A stretch of 33,881 nucleotides of DNA from positions 1-33,881 of the IMG/VR virus record IMGVR_UViG_3300010885_016054; one strand, written 5' to 3'. Position 1 is the first letter of the stretch. Every line of letters begins with the position of its first letter. This DNA is from a virus. The notes beneath the pieces are model-generated. The model worked only from the letters and a program-made list of their open reading frames with translations, was not told the origin of the DNA and did no database searches. Of this stretch, positions 5,626 to 13,087 are shown in pieces. The position numbers were made by a program, and so were the translations under genes.

Positions 5626-5904
5626 ATGAAAATTCAACTAAAAACAGAAACAGTAAGGGAGGTGGAATTTGAATTTCCTTCTTTCTACCAGGCTGAATGG
5701 TATGGTAAAAGTAATAATGTCTATTATGCCATGTATTCACCGGATAAATGTGTAACACTTTTTTGGGATGGAGCATACACCAACAATAAAGCTGATGTTA
5801 TAATTCCCAGCCTCGAAAGGTACGATGCCACTCCTATTACACGCGAACAGTTCCGCACCGCATTAACTCTGTCTTGTAATTCTATCATCCAACAAACCTA
5901 CTGA
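5626..5904 (+). CDS. Hypothetical early protein
   Basis: 92 residues. It has alternating beta-type segments (MKIQLKTETVREVEFEFPSF, then YYAMYSPDKCVTLFWDG) and a C-terminal helix (TREQFRTALTLSCNSIIQQT). The N-terminus resembles that of the 88-residue protein two genes upstream (both open MKIxxxxxT with FExP), which may indicate distant paralogy. The ATG follows the preceding small ORF by one base and the next small gene begins just after its stop. Function unknown. Confidence 0.65.
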   Translation: MKIQLKTETVREVEFEFPSFYQAEWYGKSNNVYYAMYSPDKCVTLFWDGAYTNNKADVIIPSLERYDATPITREQFRTALTLSCNSIIQQTY

Positions 5905-5905
5905 A

Positions 5906-6052
5906 ATGTTCATCACCTACACTGTGCTATCAACCATCTGCATGATCTGCTTAATTGACCTGTACGGTCAATTTAAGAAGTACGAAAGATTAAACAACTG
6001 GCGAGAGCGAAGGGAACAAAAAGCCCAAGCCTTAAAAAACCTAAAGAAATGA
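5906..6052 (+). CDS. Small membrane protein with basic tail
   Basis: 48 residues. Residues 1-20 form a hydrophobic span (ITYTVLSTICMICLIDL) followed by a highly basic helix (QFKKYERLNNWRERREQKAQ). The ATG comes one base after the preceding stop, and the next gene starts inside its stop codon (ATGA, 6049-6052), so it is embedded in a coupled operon. It is probably an inner-membrane protein with a cytoplasmic basic tail. Function unknown. Confidence 0.6.
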   Translation: MFITYTVLSTICMICLIDLYGQFKKYERLNNWRERREQKAQALKNLKK

Positions 6053-6210
6053 AACTAAAAATTAGCAAAACAGTCTACCCACCTAAGCAGCCTCCAATTT
6101 GGGAATGGATGAAGGAATTAAAAGTTAGTACAAGAATGGAAGTAAAATCCCATACGAATAACGCTGATAATATGAATCGGTGTTATGACTGGAAAAAAAT
6201 TAGTGCATAA
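6049..6210 (+). CDS. Hypothetical small protein
   Basis: 53 residues, start codon overlapping the previous stop by 4 nt. It contains a Pro-rich stretch (TVYPPKQPPIWEWM) and a polar C-terminus with one Cys. No known motif. Coupling to its neighbours and an A-rich leader of the next gene right after it support it as part of the early operon. Confidence 0.5.
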   Translation: MKLKISKTVYPPKQPPIWEWMKELKVSTRMEVKSHTNNADNMNRCYDWKKISA

Positions 6211-6228
6211 CCAAAAAATCAAACTAAA

Positions 6229-7083
6229 ATGAAACTTCAAAAAGCAACTCGCAAAAAAGTTAAACTCCGCCTGGGCTTAAGTGCCGTATCGGGTGGAGGA
6301 AAGACCTACTCTGCATTACTACTAGCCAAGGGCCTAGTGGGTGATCTAGATAAGGTAGCAGTGATTGACACCGAGAATGGATCCGCTTCACTGTATGCAC
6401 ACTTAGGTGAGTTCAGTACCATTGAGCTGAGCGCACCCTACACACCGGAGCGGTACATAGAAGCTATCCAAGCATGTGAGCAGGCAGGTATTGAGTGCAT
6501 CATCATTGACTCCATTACCCATGAGTGGGATGGCAAAGGTGGGGTCATTGATATCAGCAATTCAATGACCGGCAATTCCTTTACTAACTGGGCAAAACTA
6601 ACACCTAGGCACCAGGCATTCATCGATGCGATCCTGCAATCACCTTGTCACATCATTACTACCGTAAGACGGAAGCAAGACTACGAGATGACAAAGGATT
6701 CAAGTGGTAAGACTAAGGTAGAGAAGGCAGGGCTTAAAGAGGTCACTAGGGAAGGGTTTGAGTATGAGCTTACAGTAAACTTTAATCTTGATGAGAAGCA
6801 CAACTGTACAGCCTCCAAGGACCGAACAGGCTTATTTATGGACAAACCTCAATTCACCATCACTGAAGCCACTGGGCAAACAATAATGGAATGGTGCGAG
6901 AGTGGGGTAGATAGTAGGGTGATCATTAATAATGCAGTAGCATCTATTAATAAGGCTACCACTGTCGAGGAGCTTAAGCTGATAAAAACAATGCAACCCG
7001 ATTACATCATCCGCGATGCATCCTTCATTGATGCAGCAACAAGAAAATATCATTTAATCATGGCTGAGAGTTCAGCCGCCTAA
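6229..7083 (+). CDS. RecA/Sak4-like ATPase (AAA_24 type)
   Basis: 284 residues. Walker A is SAVSGGGKT (18-26), preceded by a basic N-terminus; Walker B is IECIIIDS (88-95), followed by the HEW and WAKLTPRHQAF segments usual for phage AAA_24/Sak4 proteins. ITTVRRKQDYEM (about 144-155) fits the sensor region. These are minimal RecA-fold ATPases that promote single-strand annealing or recombination during phage replication. It lacks RecA's N- and C-terminal domains. It heads the replication block, followed by a 159-residue partner candidate, and is the clearest recombination gene in the genome. Confidence 0.82.
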   Translation: MKLQKATRKKVKLRLGLSAVSGGGKTYSALLLAKGLVGDLDKVAVIDTENGSASLYAHLGEFSTIELSAPYTPERYIEAIQACEQAGIECIIIDSITHEWDGKGGVIDISNSMTGNSFTNWAKLTPRHQAFIDAILQSPCHIITTVRRKQDYEMTKDSSGKTKVEKAGLKEVTREGFEYELTVNFNLDEKHNCTASKDRTGLFMDKPQFTITEATGQTIMEWCESGVDSRVIINNAVASINKATTVEELKLIKTMQPDYIIRDASFIDAATRKYHLIMAESSAA

Positions 7084-7095
7084 ACCCTACCCAAC

Positions 7096-7575
7096 ATGGA
7101 AAAATTATCCACCACCGGAGTACTCAACATGTTTGAAACCTCCAAGTCAGAAAGGACAATATTTGTCCACGATGTAATCGAGAACATAGAATCGGGCAAT
7201 GCTGATGCCATCAAGGTACACCTCCAAGTGAAGTGTATGGAGAGCATCTGTAAGGACCTTACAGCACATCCGATCTATAAGAGTTACTTGCTCGATGCAG
7301 CGGAAAAGAACGGTAAGAAGTTTACCTCTTATAATGCTGAATTTTCAATTAGGGAAACAGGGGTAAAGTATGAGTATGATAAGTGTAATGATGATGTACT
7401 CGATGATCTATTGAAGGACCAGGCGATGGTTGATGGCAATGTAAAGGCAAGGCAGAAGTTTCTGCAAAACCTGCCCGACATTGGAATGGACATCGTTACT
7501 GCACATGGTGAAATGAAACATATCTATCCACCGGCTAAGAGCAGCACCACCTCTGTAGCTGTAATACTGCAATAA
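7096..7575 (+). CDS. Hypothetical protein linked to the RecA/Sak4-like ATPase
   Basis: 159 residues. The first part is helical (LSTTGVLNMFETSKSERTIFVHDVIENIESGN); the middle is a charged alpha/beta region (CMESICKDLTAHPIYKSYLLDAAEKNGKKF) that looks like a conserved phage replication-module protein; the tail is a Ser/Thr-rich stretch. It begins 12 nt after the ATPase and its stop overlaps the next start (TAATG), so the two are likely co-translated. A role as a recombination partner is suggested only by position. Confidence 0.7.
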   Translation: MEKLSTTGVLNMFETSKSERTIFVHDVIENIESGNADAIKVHLQVKCMESICKDLTAHPIYKSYLLDAAEKNGKKFTSYNAEFSIRETGVKYEYDKCNDDVLDDLLKDQAMVDGNVKARQKFLQNLPDIGMDIVTAHGEMKHIYPPAKSSTTSVAVILQ

Positions 7576-7859
7576 TGAGTGATATAAGCAACATCCTGCT
7601 ATATGCAGCCGCATTATACCAGGTGAAAGAACCAAAAGTGTATAGCATCGAAGCCAAAACATTAATGGCTTTAATGCTTACCCACCTGGTAAGATTAGTT
7701 AACCTTATTGAATCATCCACTGAAAAACTACCACCCGATGGCATGTCAGACTTCGATTACCTTAACACCTTACCAGGAGCAATTTGTGAGGACCAATTAC
7801 ACAACCATGAAACGGACCACGATGTGCCAAAAGTTAGGGCTATCCAAAGGCAAGCTTGA
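7575..7859 (+). CDS. Hypothetical protein overlapping the next gene
   Basis: 94 residues. The ATG overlaps the previous stop (TAATG at 7575), which supports the start. Residues 1-55 are helical and hydrophobic (ISNILLYAAALYQVKEPK, EAKTLMALMLTHLVRLVNLI). From about codon 55 to the end (7738-7859) the same DNA also encodes the start of the next HTH protein in another frame. The C-terminal residues look less protein-like, so either the overlap is real or a frameshift shortened or extended this gene. Confidence 0.5.
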   Translation: MSDISNILLYAAALYQVKEPKVYSIEAKTLMALMLTHLVRLVNLIESSTEKLPPDGMSDFDYLNTLPGAICEDQLHNHETDHDVPKVRAIQRQA

Positions 7860-7983
7860 TGGGAATCTTCATGTGATGAGGCTCCGGTTAAAGCAACCCA
7901 CTCGCCCCAGGTTATCCAATCCAATTACCACGCAGGAAGGCTTTTTTGATGTGGATACGTACTATCAAATTAATATAATATGA
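7738..7983 (+). CDS. Small HTH protein, paralogous to the HNH protein's N-terminus
   Basis: 81 residues from ATG 7738 (an alternative ATG lies at 7708). The region TPYQEQFVRTNYTTMKRTTMCQKLGLSKGKLDGNLHVMRLRL follows the helix-turn-helix pattern of small phage proteins and matches, residue type by residue type, the N-terminus of the HNH gene that follows (TKKEDQYLRDNY, then a helix and a recognition helix). It overlaps the preceding gene by about 120 nt in another frame and the next gene by 4 nt (ATGA, 7980-7983). Likely DNA-binding. Its start is uncertain. Confidence 0.6.
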   Translation: MACQTSITLTPYQEQFVRTNYTTMKRTTMCQKLGLSKGKLDGNLHVMRLRLKQPTRPRLSNPITTQEGFFDVDTYYQINII

Positions 7984-8600
7984 AATTCTTCACGAAAAAA
8001 GAAGATCAGTACCTGCGCGATAATTACCTGACTACTCCAGCCTGTGCCATGAGCCGGGTGCTTGGAAGATGCAAGTCATCGGCTAGGCAAAGATTGAATG
8101 TATTAGGTCTTATCGTGCCCAGGGAATCGGTGGAGGAATTTAAAAAGTACAGCCACTTTAAAAAAGGAGTACCGGCATCAAATAAAGGACTGAAACAATC
8201 GCAGTACATGAGTACAGCAGCGATTGAGAAGGTAAGTCATACCTGGTTTAAAGTAGGCAAGAATCCTCACAACACTAAAAGCGATGGGGAGATCACTATG
8301 AGGCTAGACAAGACTAAAAAACGCTATCAGTTTATTAGAGTAAGCGAAGCCAACTGGATCCCACTACACCGCCATAATTGGATGCAAGTTCATGGAGCAA
8401 TACCAAAAGCACTAAAGTTAGCATTCAAGGATGGTGATACGCTGAACTGCTCCATCGATAACCTGGAGCTGGTGACAGCCGCAGAATTAATGAAGCGCAA
8501 TTCCTTCCACAACTACCCTAAACCACTGGCATTAATGGTGCAACTAAGGGGTGCACTGAATAGACAAATTAATAAACAATCAAAAACTATTAATCAATGA
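7980..8600 (+). CDS. HTH-HNH family protein (HNH endonuclease, degenerate centre)
   Basis: 206 residues. Residues 4-45 form a helix-turn-helix-like unit; about 115-170 form an HNH_3-type core: WIPLHRHNWMQVHG (H130, H132), IPKALKLAFKDGDTLN, then CSIDNLELVT (N156, N161). The second His normally found before KDGD is Phe149 here, a change I associate with some phage HNH proteins; catalytic activity is therefore uncertain. It may be a homing-type or replication-linked nuclease. It overlaps both neighbours by 4 nt. Confidence 0.78.
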   Translation: MKFFTKKEDQYLRDNYLTTPACAMSRVLGRCKSSARQRLNVLGLIVPRESVEEFKKYSHFKKGVPASNKGLKQSQYMSTAAIEKVSHTWFKVGKNPHNTKSDGEITMRLDKTKKRYQFIRVSEANWIPLHRHNWMQVHGAIPKALKLAFKDGDTLNCSIDNLELVTAAELMKRNSFHNYPKPLALMVQLRGALNRQINKQSKTINQ

Positions 8601-8884
8601 AAAACAACATTAACGATCTGCGTAACCATATGTTCGCAGCTATGGAACTAATTAATGATGATACCCTTACAGCCGACCAGCTAAAGGTTGCCATCGACAA
8701 AGCCAGGGCATTGAGCGACTTAGGTAAGGTAGTGGTAGAATCTGCCAAGACTGAGATTTTGTACGCTAAGATGACCAATAACAGCAAGGCATATCCTACT
8801 AGGTTTTTACAAATGGATGAGGAGCCAGTACTTCAAATTGAGCGACCAGCCGCAGTATACACTAATCCCCCCTATAATAGTTAA
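8597..8884 (+). CDS. Hypothetical early protein ending in TNPPYNS
   Basis: 95 residues. Residues 1-60 form two helices (INDLRNHMFAAMELIND; DQLKVAIDKARALSDLGKVV), a pattern I have seen in small phage proteins next to HNH genes. The C-terminal third is Pro/Tyr-rich and ends TNPPYNS, a heptapeptide found again at the end of the next protein. Start overlaps the HNH stop (ATGA). Function unknown. Confidence 0.7.
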   Translation: MKNNINDLRNHMFAAMELINDDTLTADQLKVAIDKARALSDLGKVVVESAKTEILYAKMTNNSKAYPTRFLQMDEEPVLQIERPAAVYTNPPYNS

Positions 8885-8887
8885 GCC

Positions 8888-9097
8888 ATGATGATGCAAT
8901 TAAAACACCCCGAGTTCGGCATCTGCGCCCAGGAGATGATCGGATATAAGACTATTGGGTCGATTACATACCAATGGTGTATGAAGTACGGGAATAAGTT
9001 CTATGAATGCGACTTAATAATAACATCCTATTGCGGGGATGAAGCGTCATTCTCCCGCCCTATTGCAAACTCCACCAATCCCCCATACAATAGTTAA
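8888..9097 (+). CDS. Hypothetical early protein ending in TNPPYNS
   Basis: 69 residues starting 3 nt after the previous stop. Contains three Cys (GICAQE, QWCMKY, FYECDL) and a Cys at ITSYCGDE; no standard zinc-finger spacing. Its last seven residues, TNPPYNS, equal those of the preceding protein although the rest differs. The stop codon overlaps the DnaA-like gene's ATG (9097). Function unknown. Confidence 0.65.
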   Translation: MMMQLKHPEFGICAQEMIGYKTIGSITYQWCMKYGNKFYECDLIITSYCGDEASFSRPIANSTNPPYNS

Positions 9098-9420
9098 TGA
9101 ACTACTATACTATACCCGGCATTAAAAGACCCGGCACAATAGGTGAAGACCACATTATTAATGCAGTTTGCTTTGTTTGTAACACCACATTTGAAGCACT
9201 CAAAAAGCGCAACCGCAAACGTGAATTGGTAATGGCTAGGCAGTTTATTTACTACTTCTTACGGAAGCGAACAGCACTGTCGCTCAAATCAATCGGAGAA
9301 ATATTCGGGCAGGACCATACTACTGTTATTCATTCAGTAGATACGATCACCAATTTACTTTGCACCGAAGATCCAGCAGTGATGGAAGGGCTTCGGTTAA
9401 TTAAAGCGCAGATAAATTAA
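9097..9420 (+). CDS. Stand-alone DnaA domain IV-like DNA-binding protein
   Basis: 107 residues. Residues 38-85 carry the DnaA C-terminal signature: basic helix RNRKRELVMARQFIYYFLRK, then LSLKSIGEIFGQDHTTVIHS with the DHTTV motif that contacts the DnaA box. The AAA+ ATPase domain of DnaA is absent. Such proteins probably bind an origin or recruit or compete with host DnaA. It sits between early genes and the primase-helicase, and an iteron-like region lies about 3 kb downstream. Canonical DnaA boxes were not found. Confidence 0.85.
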   Translation: MNYYTIPGIKRPGTIGEDHIINAVCFVCNTTFEALKKRNRKRELVMARQFIYYFLRKRTALSLKSIGEIFGQDHTTVIHSVDTITNLLCTEDPAVMEGLRLIKAQIN

Positions 9421-9502
9421 AATAAAGTATTTTACATTATTACAAAGATATTAATTTCACCCACCACAAAAGCATCCCGGCTCTGCTAAATCCGATACAA
9501 CT

Positions 9503-9787
9503 ATGGCTATATTCAAATTAAAGATTAACCTTTCAAAATTGGACAAAACAAAGCTATTCAATGCTGACTCAGGTGCTATCTACCTAGATGCAACCCTGCT
9601 CACAAAGGAGGAGGATGATCAGTATGATAATTGTGGAATGATCGTACAAGATGTAAGCAAGGCAGATCGAGAGGCAGGAGTAAAGGGAGCGATACTGGGC
9701 AATGCTAAGTTATTTAAAGTAGCTGCTTCTGCACCTGGACAACTAGATACGGTTGCAGTACCCGACCTTGGCGGCTTGCCATTTTAG
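9503..9787 (+). CDS. Putative ssDNA-binding-like protein with SSB-type C-terminus
   Basis: 94 residues. The N-terminal half is beta-rich and basic (MAIFKLKINLSKLDKTKLF), the middle has conserved-looking DATLLTKEEDDQYDNCGMIVQDVSKADR, and the extreme C-terminus is DLGGLPF, like the acidic ...(D/E)..LPF tip that lets SSB recruit partners. Its position before a nuclease and primase-helicase fits a replication role. An OB fold cannot be confirmed by eye. A hairpin follows at 9795. Confidence 0.55.
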   Translation: MAIFKLKINLSKLDKTKLFNADSGAIYLDATLLTKEEDDQYDNCGMIVQDVSKADREAGVKGAILGNAKLFKVAASAPGQLDTVAVPDLGGLPF

Positions 9788-9794
9788 AATTATT

Positions 9795-9820
9795 AGGGGG
9801 TGAAATTCCCCCTTTGCTTT
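9795..9820 (+). terminator. Weak terminator-like hairpin
   Basis: AGGGGG (9795-9800) pairs with CCCCCT (9808-9813) around a 7-nt loop, followed by a broken T-run (TTGCTTT). It may reduce transcription after the SSB-like gene or mark an RNA end. Confidence 0.5.
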
Positions 9821-9845
9821 AATTATCCACCTCTTAACTACTAAA

Positions 9846-10340
9846 ATGATTGCAGTCTATACTACCAAAAAGTACACCCAAGAATGGAAAAACCGATACC
9901 AAGCATCCAACCTAGAATACTACCGCACTAAGTTCCCCACTGTATACAATACCGGCAATGTGCCGAAGATCAAATTCCCCGATACTAATAAAGCCAATGG
10001 CCTCACTAGGTTTGTAATTGATATGATCAATTGGAATGGTGGCTATGCCAACCGGATCAGTAGTATGGGCCGCATCATCAATGCCCCGCAAAAGCAATCC
10101 TCCGGAGTAATACTCACCACCAAAAAATATATCCCTGGCACTACCAATAAAGGTACTGCTGATATCCATGCTATCATTGATGGCAAACACTTCTCCATTG
10201 AAATTAAAGTAGGTAAGGATAAGATGAGTGAGTACCAACATGAGGAGATGGCTAGGGTAAGAGGAGCCGGTGGCAATTACATGATTGTAAAGGATCCCGA
10301 TTCCTTTTGTACTGCACTTGACTTCATTACTAATAATTAA
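9846..10340 (+). CDS. PD-(D/E)XK (VRR-NUC/resolvase-like) nuclease
   Basis: 164 residues. The nuclease core is at the C-terminal half: GTADIHAIIDG (D106), FSIEIKVGKDKMSEYQ (E119, K121, D125, Q131), then VRGAGGNYMIV, which matches the GxxD...ExK...Q pattern of VRR-NUC or Holliday-junction-resolvase-like nucleases. The N-terminal 80 residues are basic. It likely processes branched or damaged DNA in phage replication; it lies 8 nt before the primase-helicase. Confidence 0.8.
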   Translation: MIAVYTTKKYTQEWKNRYQASNLEYYRTKFPTVYNTGNVPKIKFPDTNKANGLTRFVIDMINWNGGYANRISSMGRIINAPQKQSSGVILTTKKYIPGTTNKGTADIHAIIDGKHFSIEIKVGKDKMSEYQHEEMARVRGAGGNYMIVKDPDSFCTALDFITNN

Positions 10341-10348
10341 TCCATCCT

Positions 10349-12592
10349 ATGATTAACCAATACTACCAAGACTACCAAAGCCAGGGCATTACGGTAATCC
10401 CAATTGAATGGGATACCAATAAGATGCAGCCGGTATCGCACCGCAAATGGAGTGATACCAGCATCCTATCTATCAACTCTAGCCATAATGGCATTATGAT
10501 CAAGTGTGAGGGTAACTTGGCGGCACTTGACTTTGACATTAAAAATACCCCTAACAAAGAATTGTTTAATCAGTTCAAAGCAATCATCCTAAATCAGCGG
10601 CCCGAGATTTATGATAAGCTATACATTGAATCCACTAGAACAAATGGATATCATCTTTGGCTAAGATATGGCAAGCTACAAAAGAAGCTATCACTGGCTG
10701 AGAGTGATCTAGGTAGCGAAGTAATTGCGCTGTATGCCTGTGGTCCATTGGTGTATACTTACCCAACACCTGGCTACAATGAATACTCAGGATCAATGGC
10801 TGATATTGAAGTATTGAGCGATGATGAGTTTGAATATTTGATATCCTTATCTCAGCACTTTAACGAGTACAAGCCATCTTTTAATCCGGCTAACCAGGCA
10901 GTCAGTTATCCAGCAGGCTTTGAGCAGTATTGTTTGGACTTTGACACTAGGGTAACAGATGACAACTGGGCCGAGATCCTAGAGCAAAGTGGACTGGTAT
11001 GTCTGAATAATTACCGGTACAATAATAATGATAAGTTTACTGCATTTAAGCGAGTGGGCAGTACATCCGATGCTATCAGTGCTAAAGTATATTATTACAA
11101 TAAGAAGGTAATGATCTTTACCGCATCGCTGCATGAGTATCCGAATTGGCACAATAGACATGATTATCCGGTTTGGTGCTTAACTCCTTGCTTTGTTTTA
11201 TATTATCAACTGGGCAGAGATTGGCAGAAGGTATTTGAAAGCATGCAACTCATCGCTGATAGCTCCGGCTTTGAACTTACTCAGCCGGCAACCTACCAGG
11301 GCGATTTCCCTATACATGTATTTCCTGCTGCCATCCGCAATTCAATGATTGAAGTATCCAAGGCTAGATCGCTAGCTGTTGAGTTCTTAGCTACTGCCGG
11401 ACTTTGGACCGTATCATCTTTAAGCGGCACCCACTACCTGAGTGATTTTAATGGGGATGGTAAAAACATATTGTTTTGTTTATTGATTGCTCCAGTATCT
11501 GTAGGAAAGACTCCGGCTTACAAAGCCATGTGCGAGAATCCACTACGCAAGATCCAAGAAAATGCAGATAAGAAATTCACAGAAAAGATCATCCAGCATG
11601 AAAGCGACAAGGCAGATGCAATGACAGGCAAAAAGAAGTTCATTGATAAGCGGCCCACTAGGTTCATACCCTTTGCGGTGGATGGAACTACTGAGGGATA
11701 TGTTGCCCTTTCAATGGATCAACCCAATGGAATAGGAGTGTACCATGATGAGGCGGAAACGATCTTTAATGCCGGATCCTTCAAAGGTACCAATGACTCC
11801 ATCAGCTTTTTTACCCAAGCATTTAGTGGAGGAAGGTATACCCAAATCAGAGCCGATAGAGAGAAGGAAAGGATTGTACCGAATCTCAATATCAACCTAA
11901 TGATGGGTACTCAACCGAGTAGATTAAGTTCAATATTTACTTCCGATAGACTTGCTAGTGGGTTCGCTTCTAGGTTCTTAATGGTAAAGTGTGACTACAT
12001 GCAGCTCAACACTGAAACCGATCCTTTCGCTAAAAGCAAAGAGATGTGCCAGGACTGGATTGACCTGCTAAATTGCTTGTATAATAGTGGCGAAGGATAC
12101 AATCGTAGGGACATGGATAAGATTAATATCACCATGACCGATGAAGCCAAGCAGATATACCGCCAGTATTACAAATTTAACCTGGAGCAAGCCAATGAGC
12201 GGATCAGTGCCAAGAGTGAGCATATTGGAACGGAAGCCAAGATGAGTTCTTACTTCCCTAGGCTAGTGCAGATACTGGCGATCATCCACAACCCAGGTAG
12301 TCCAGTAATTAGCGAGCAGACTATACATGATGCATATGACCTCTATAGGTACTATTCTAAGACTACTGTCGACATAGTAAGCACATTGACAGCCGAAGCA
12401 ACTACAGGGCTGCCAGCGCCCTTAGAATTGCTTTATCAGGCATTGCCGGATGCAGAGTTCACCAAAAAGGAAGCGGCTGCTATTTGTTTGAAACTTAATT
12501 TGCCAGCGCGGAAGTTTGAATCTGCTATCCGGCAAAAGCAATTTAGTCAACAATTTAAGATGAATAGCTATGGAAAGTACATCAAAGCATAA
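10349..12592 (+). CDS. Bifunctional primase-polymerase / DUF3987 helicase
   Basis: 747 residues. The N-terminus (1-160) has a Prim-Pol-like catalytic pattern: LAALDFDIK (D61, D63) and STRTNGYHLW with H102. About 195-310 is a linker domain. The C-terminal half is the DUF3987 helicase type: Walker A APVSVGKT (381-388), Walker B GIGVYHDE (461-468), sensor MMGTQPS (518-524) and an arginine finger SGFASRF (R542). It should unwind DNA and make primers, and is the only primase/helicase seen; no phage DNA polymerase is present, so host polymerase is presumably used. An iteron-rich region follows at once. Confidence 0.85.
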   Translation: MINQYYQDYQSQGITVIPIEWDTNKMQPVSHRKWSDTSILSINSSHNGIMIKCEGNLAALDFDIKNTPNKELFNQFKAIILNQRPEIYDKLYIESTRTNGYHLWLRYGKLQKKLSLAESDLGSEVIALYACGPLVYTYPTPGYNEYSGSMADIEVLSDDEFEYLISLSQHFNEYKPSFNPANQAVSYPAGFEQYCLDFDTRVTDDNWAEILEQSGLVCLNNYRYNNNDKFTAFKRVGSTSDAISAKVYYYNKKVMIFTASLHEYPNWHNRHDYPVWCLTPCFVLYYQLGRDWQKVFESMQLIADSSGFELTQPATYQGDFPIHVFPAAIRNSMIEVSKARSLAVEFLATAGLWTVSSLSGTHYLSDFNGDGKNILFCLLIAPVSVGKTPAYKAMCENPLRKIQENADKKFTEKIIQHESDKADAMTGKKKFIDKRPTRFIPFAVDGTTEGYVALSMDQPNGIGVYHDEAETIFNAGSFKGTNDSISFFTQAFSGGRYTQIRADREKERIVPNLNINLMMGTQPSRLSSIFTSDRLASGFASRFLMVKCDYMQLNTETDPFAKSKEMCQDWIDLLNCLYNSGEGYNRRDMDKINITMTDEAKQIYRQYYKFNLEQANERISAKSEHIGTEAKMSSYFPRLVQILAIIHNPGSPVISEQTIHDAYDLYRYYSKTTVDIVSTLTAEATTGLPAPLELLYQALPDAEFTKKEAAAICLKLNLPARKFESAIRQKQFSQQFKMNSYGKYIKA

Positions 12593-12835
12593 TCAAGAAA
12601 CACAAAGAAACACGTGTCCTGTGTGTTTGATAACCATACTGGGCGTGGAGTACCACAACTATGTGTGTTTCTCTATAGAGTTTAAAATATAATAATAATA
12701 ATAGAGATAATACTGTCGGGATTTATACCGTATAAAATGTGTGTTTCTTGTGTTTCTCTATACTGAGTAAGGGTTTCAGAGGAAAAAGTTTGTGTTTCTT
12801 TGGTGTTTCTTGTGTTTATCTAAAATTAATTATAT
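12593..12835. promoter_or_regulatory. Iteron-rich AT-rich intergenic region, candidate replication origin
   Basis: This 243-bp gap after the primase-helicase carries the octamer GTGTTTCT five times on the plus strand (12665, 12741, 12750, 12792, 12803), a variant GTGTTTAT (12812) and GTGTTTGA (12623). The inverted form AGAAACAC occurs at 12596 and 12606. Spacings of 9-11 bp place copies on one helix face. Between the groups is an AT-rich stretch with ATA triplets (about 12681-12710). The iterons, AT-rich segment and neighbouring primase-helicase match a theta-type origin. A promoter or regulatory role is the alternative. Confidence 0.6.
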
Positions 12836-13048
12836 ATGAAAGCAATCCTAGAATTTAACTTGCCAGATGATAACCAAGAGTTTGAACTGGCATCAAAAGC
12901 ATTAAAAATGTATTCTACTTTATGGGATCTTGATGTATGGCTTAGAACACAAATTAAATACAATAATCAAGAGCAGTATGAACCAGTCAGGGAGAAGCTG
13001 AGGGAACTGATGAATGACAATAGAATTGATTTCGATATGTGCGAATGA
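12836..13048 (+). CDS. Hypothetical conserved-type small protein
   Basis: 70 residues. Starts MKAILEFNLPDD and continues as helices (EFELASKALKMYSTLWDLDVWLRTQIKY; QYEPVREKLRELMND), a pattern I associate with small proteins in Bacteroidetes phage replication regions. It starts at the end of the candidate origin, so its expression could be affected by binding there. No function known. Confidence 0.7.
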   Translation: MKAILEFNLPDDNQEFELASKALKMYSTLWDLDVWLRTQIKYNNQEQYEPVREKLRELMNDNRIDFDMCE

Positions 13049-13087
13049 TTGATAAACAAGTATTTTATGATTGATAAAATTTAAATA

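Noticed and set aside
8861-9097. NPPY in the two TNPPYNS tails read as a DNA methyltransferase catalytic motif
   Set aside because: The proteins are 69-95 residues and lack a SAM-binding motif; the tails are at the extreme C-terminus.
9912-10276. Minus-strand frames of 77-109 codons opposite the nuclease gene
   Set aside because: Reverse of a gene with clear PD-(D/E)XK motifs; no independent start signals or domain.
12593-12835. CRISPR-like array from the GTGTTTCT repeats
   Set aside because: Repeats are 8 bp with 1-50 bp irregular gaps and both orientations, unlike 28-47 bp repeats with uniform spacers; iterons fit better.
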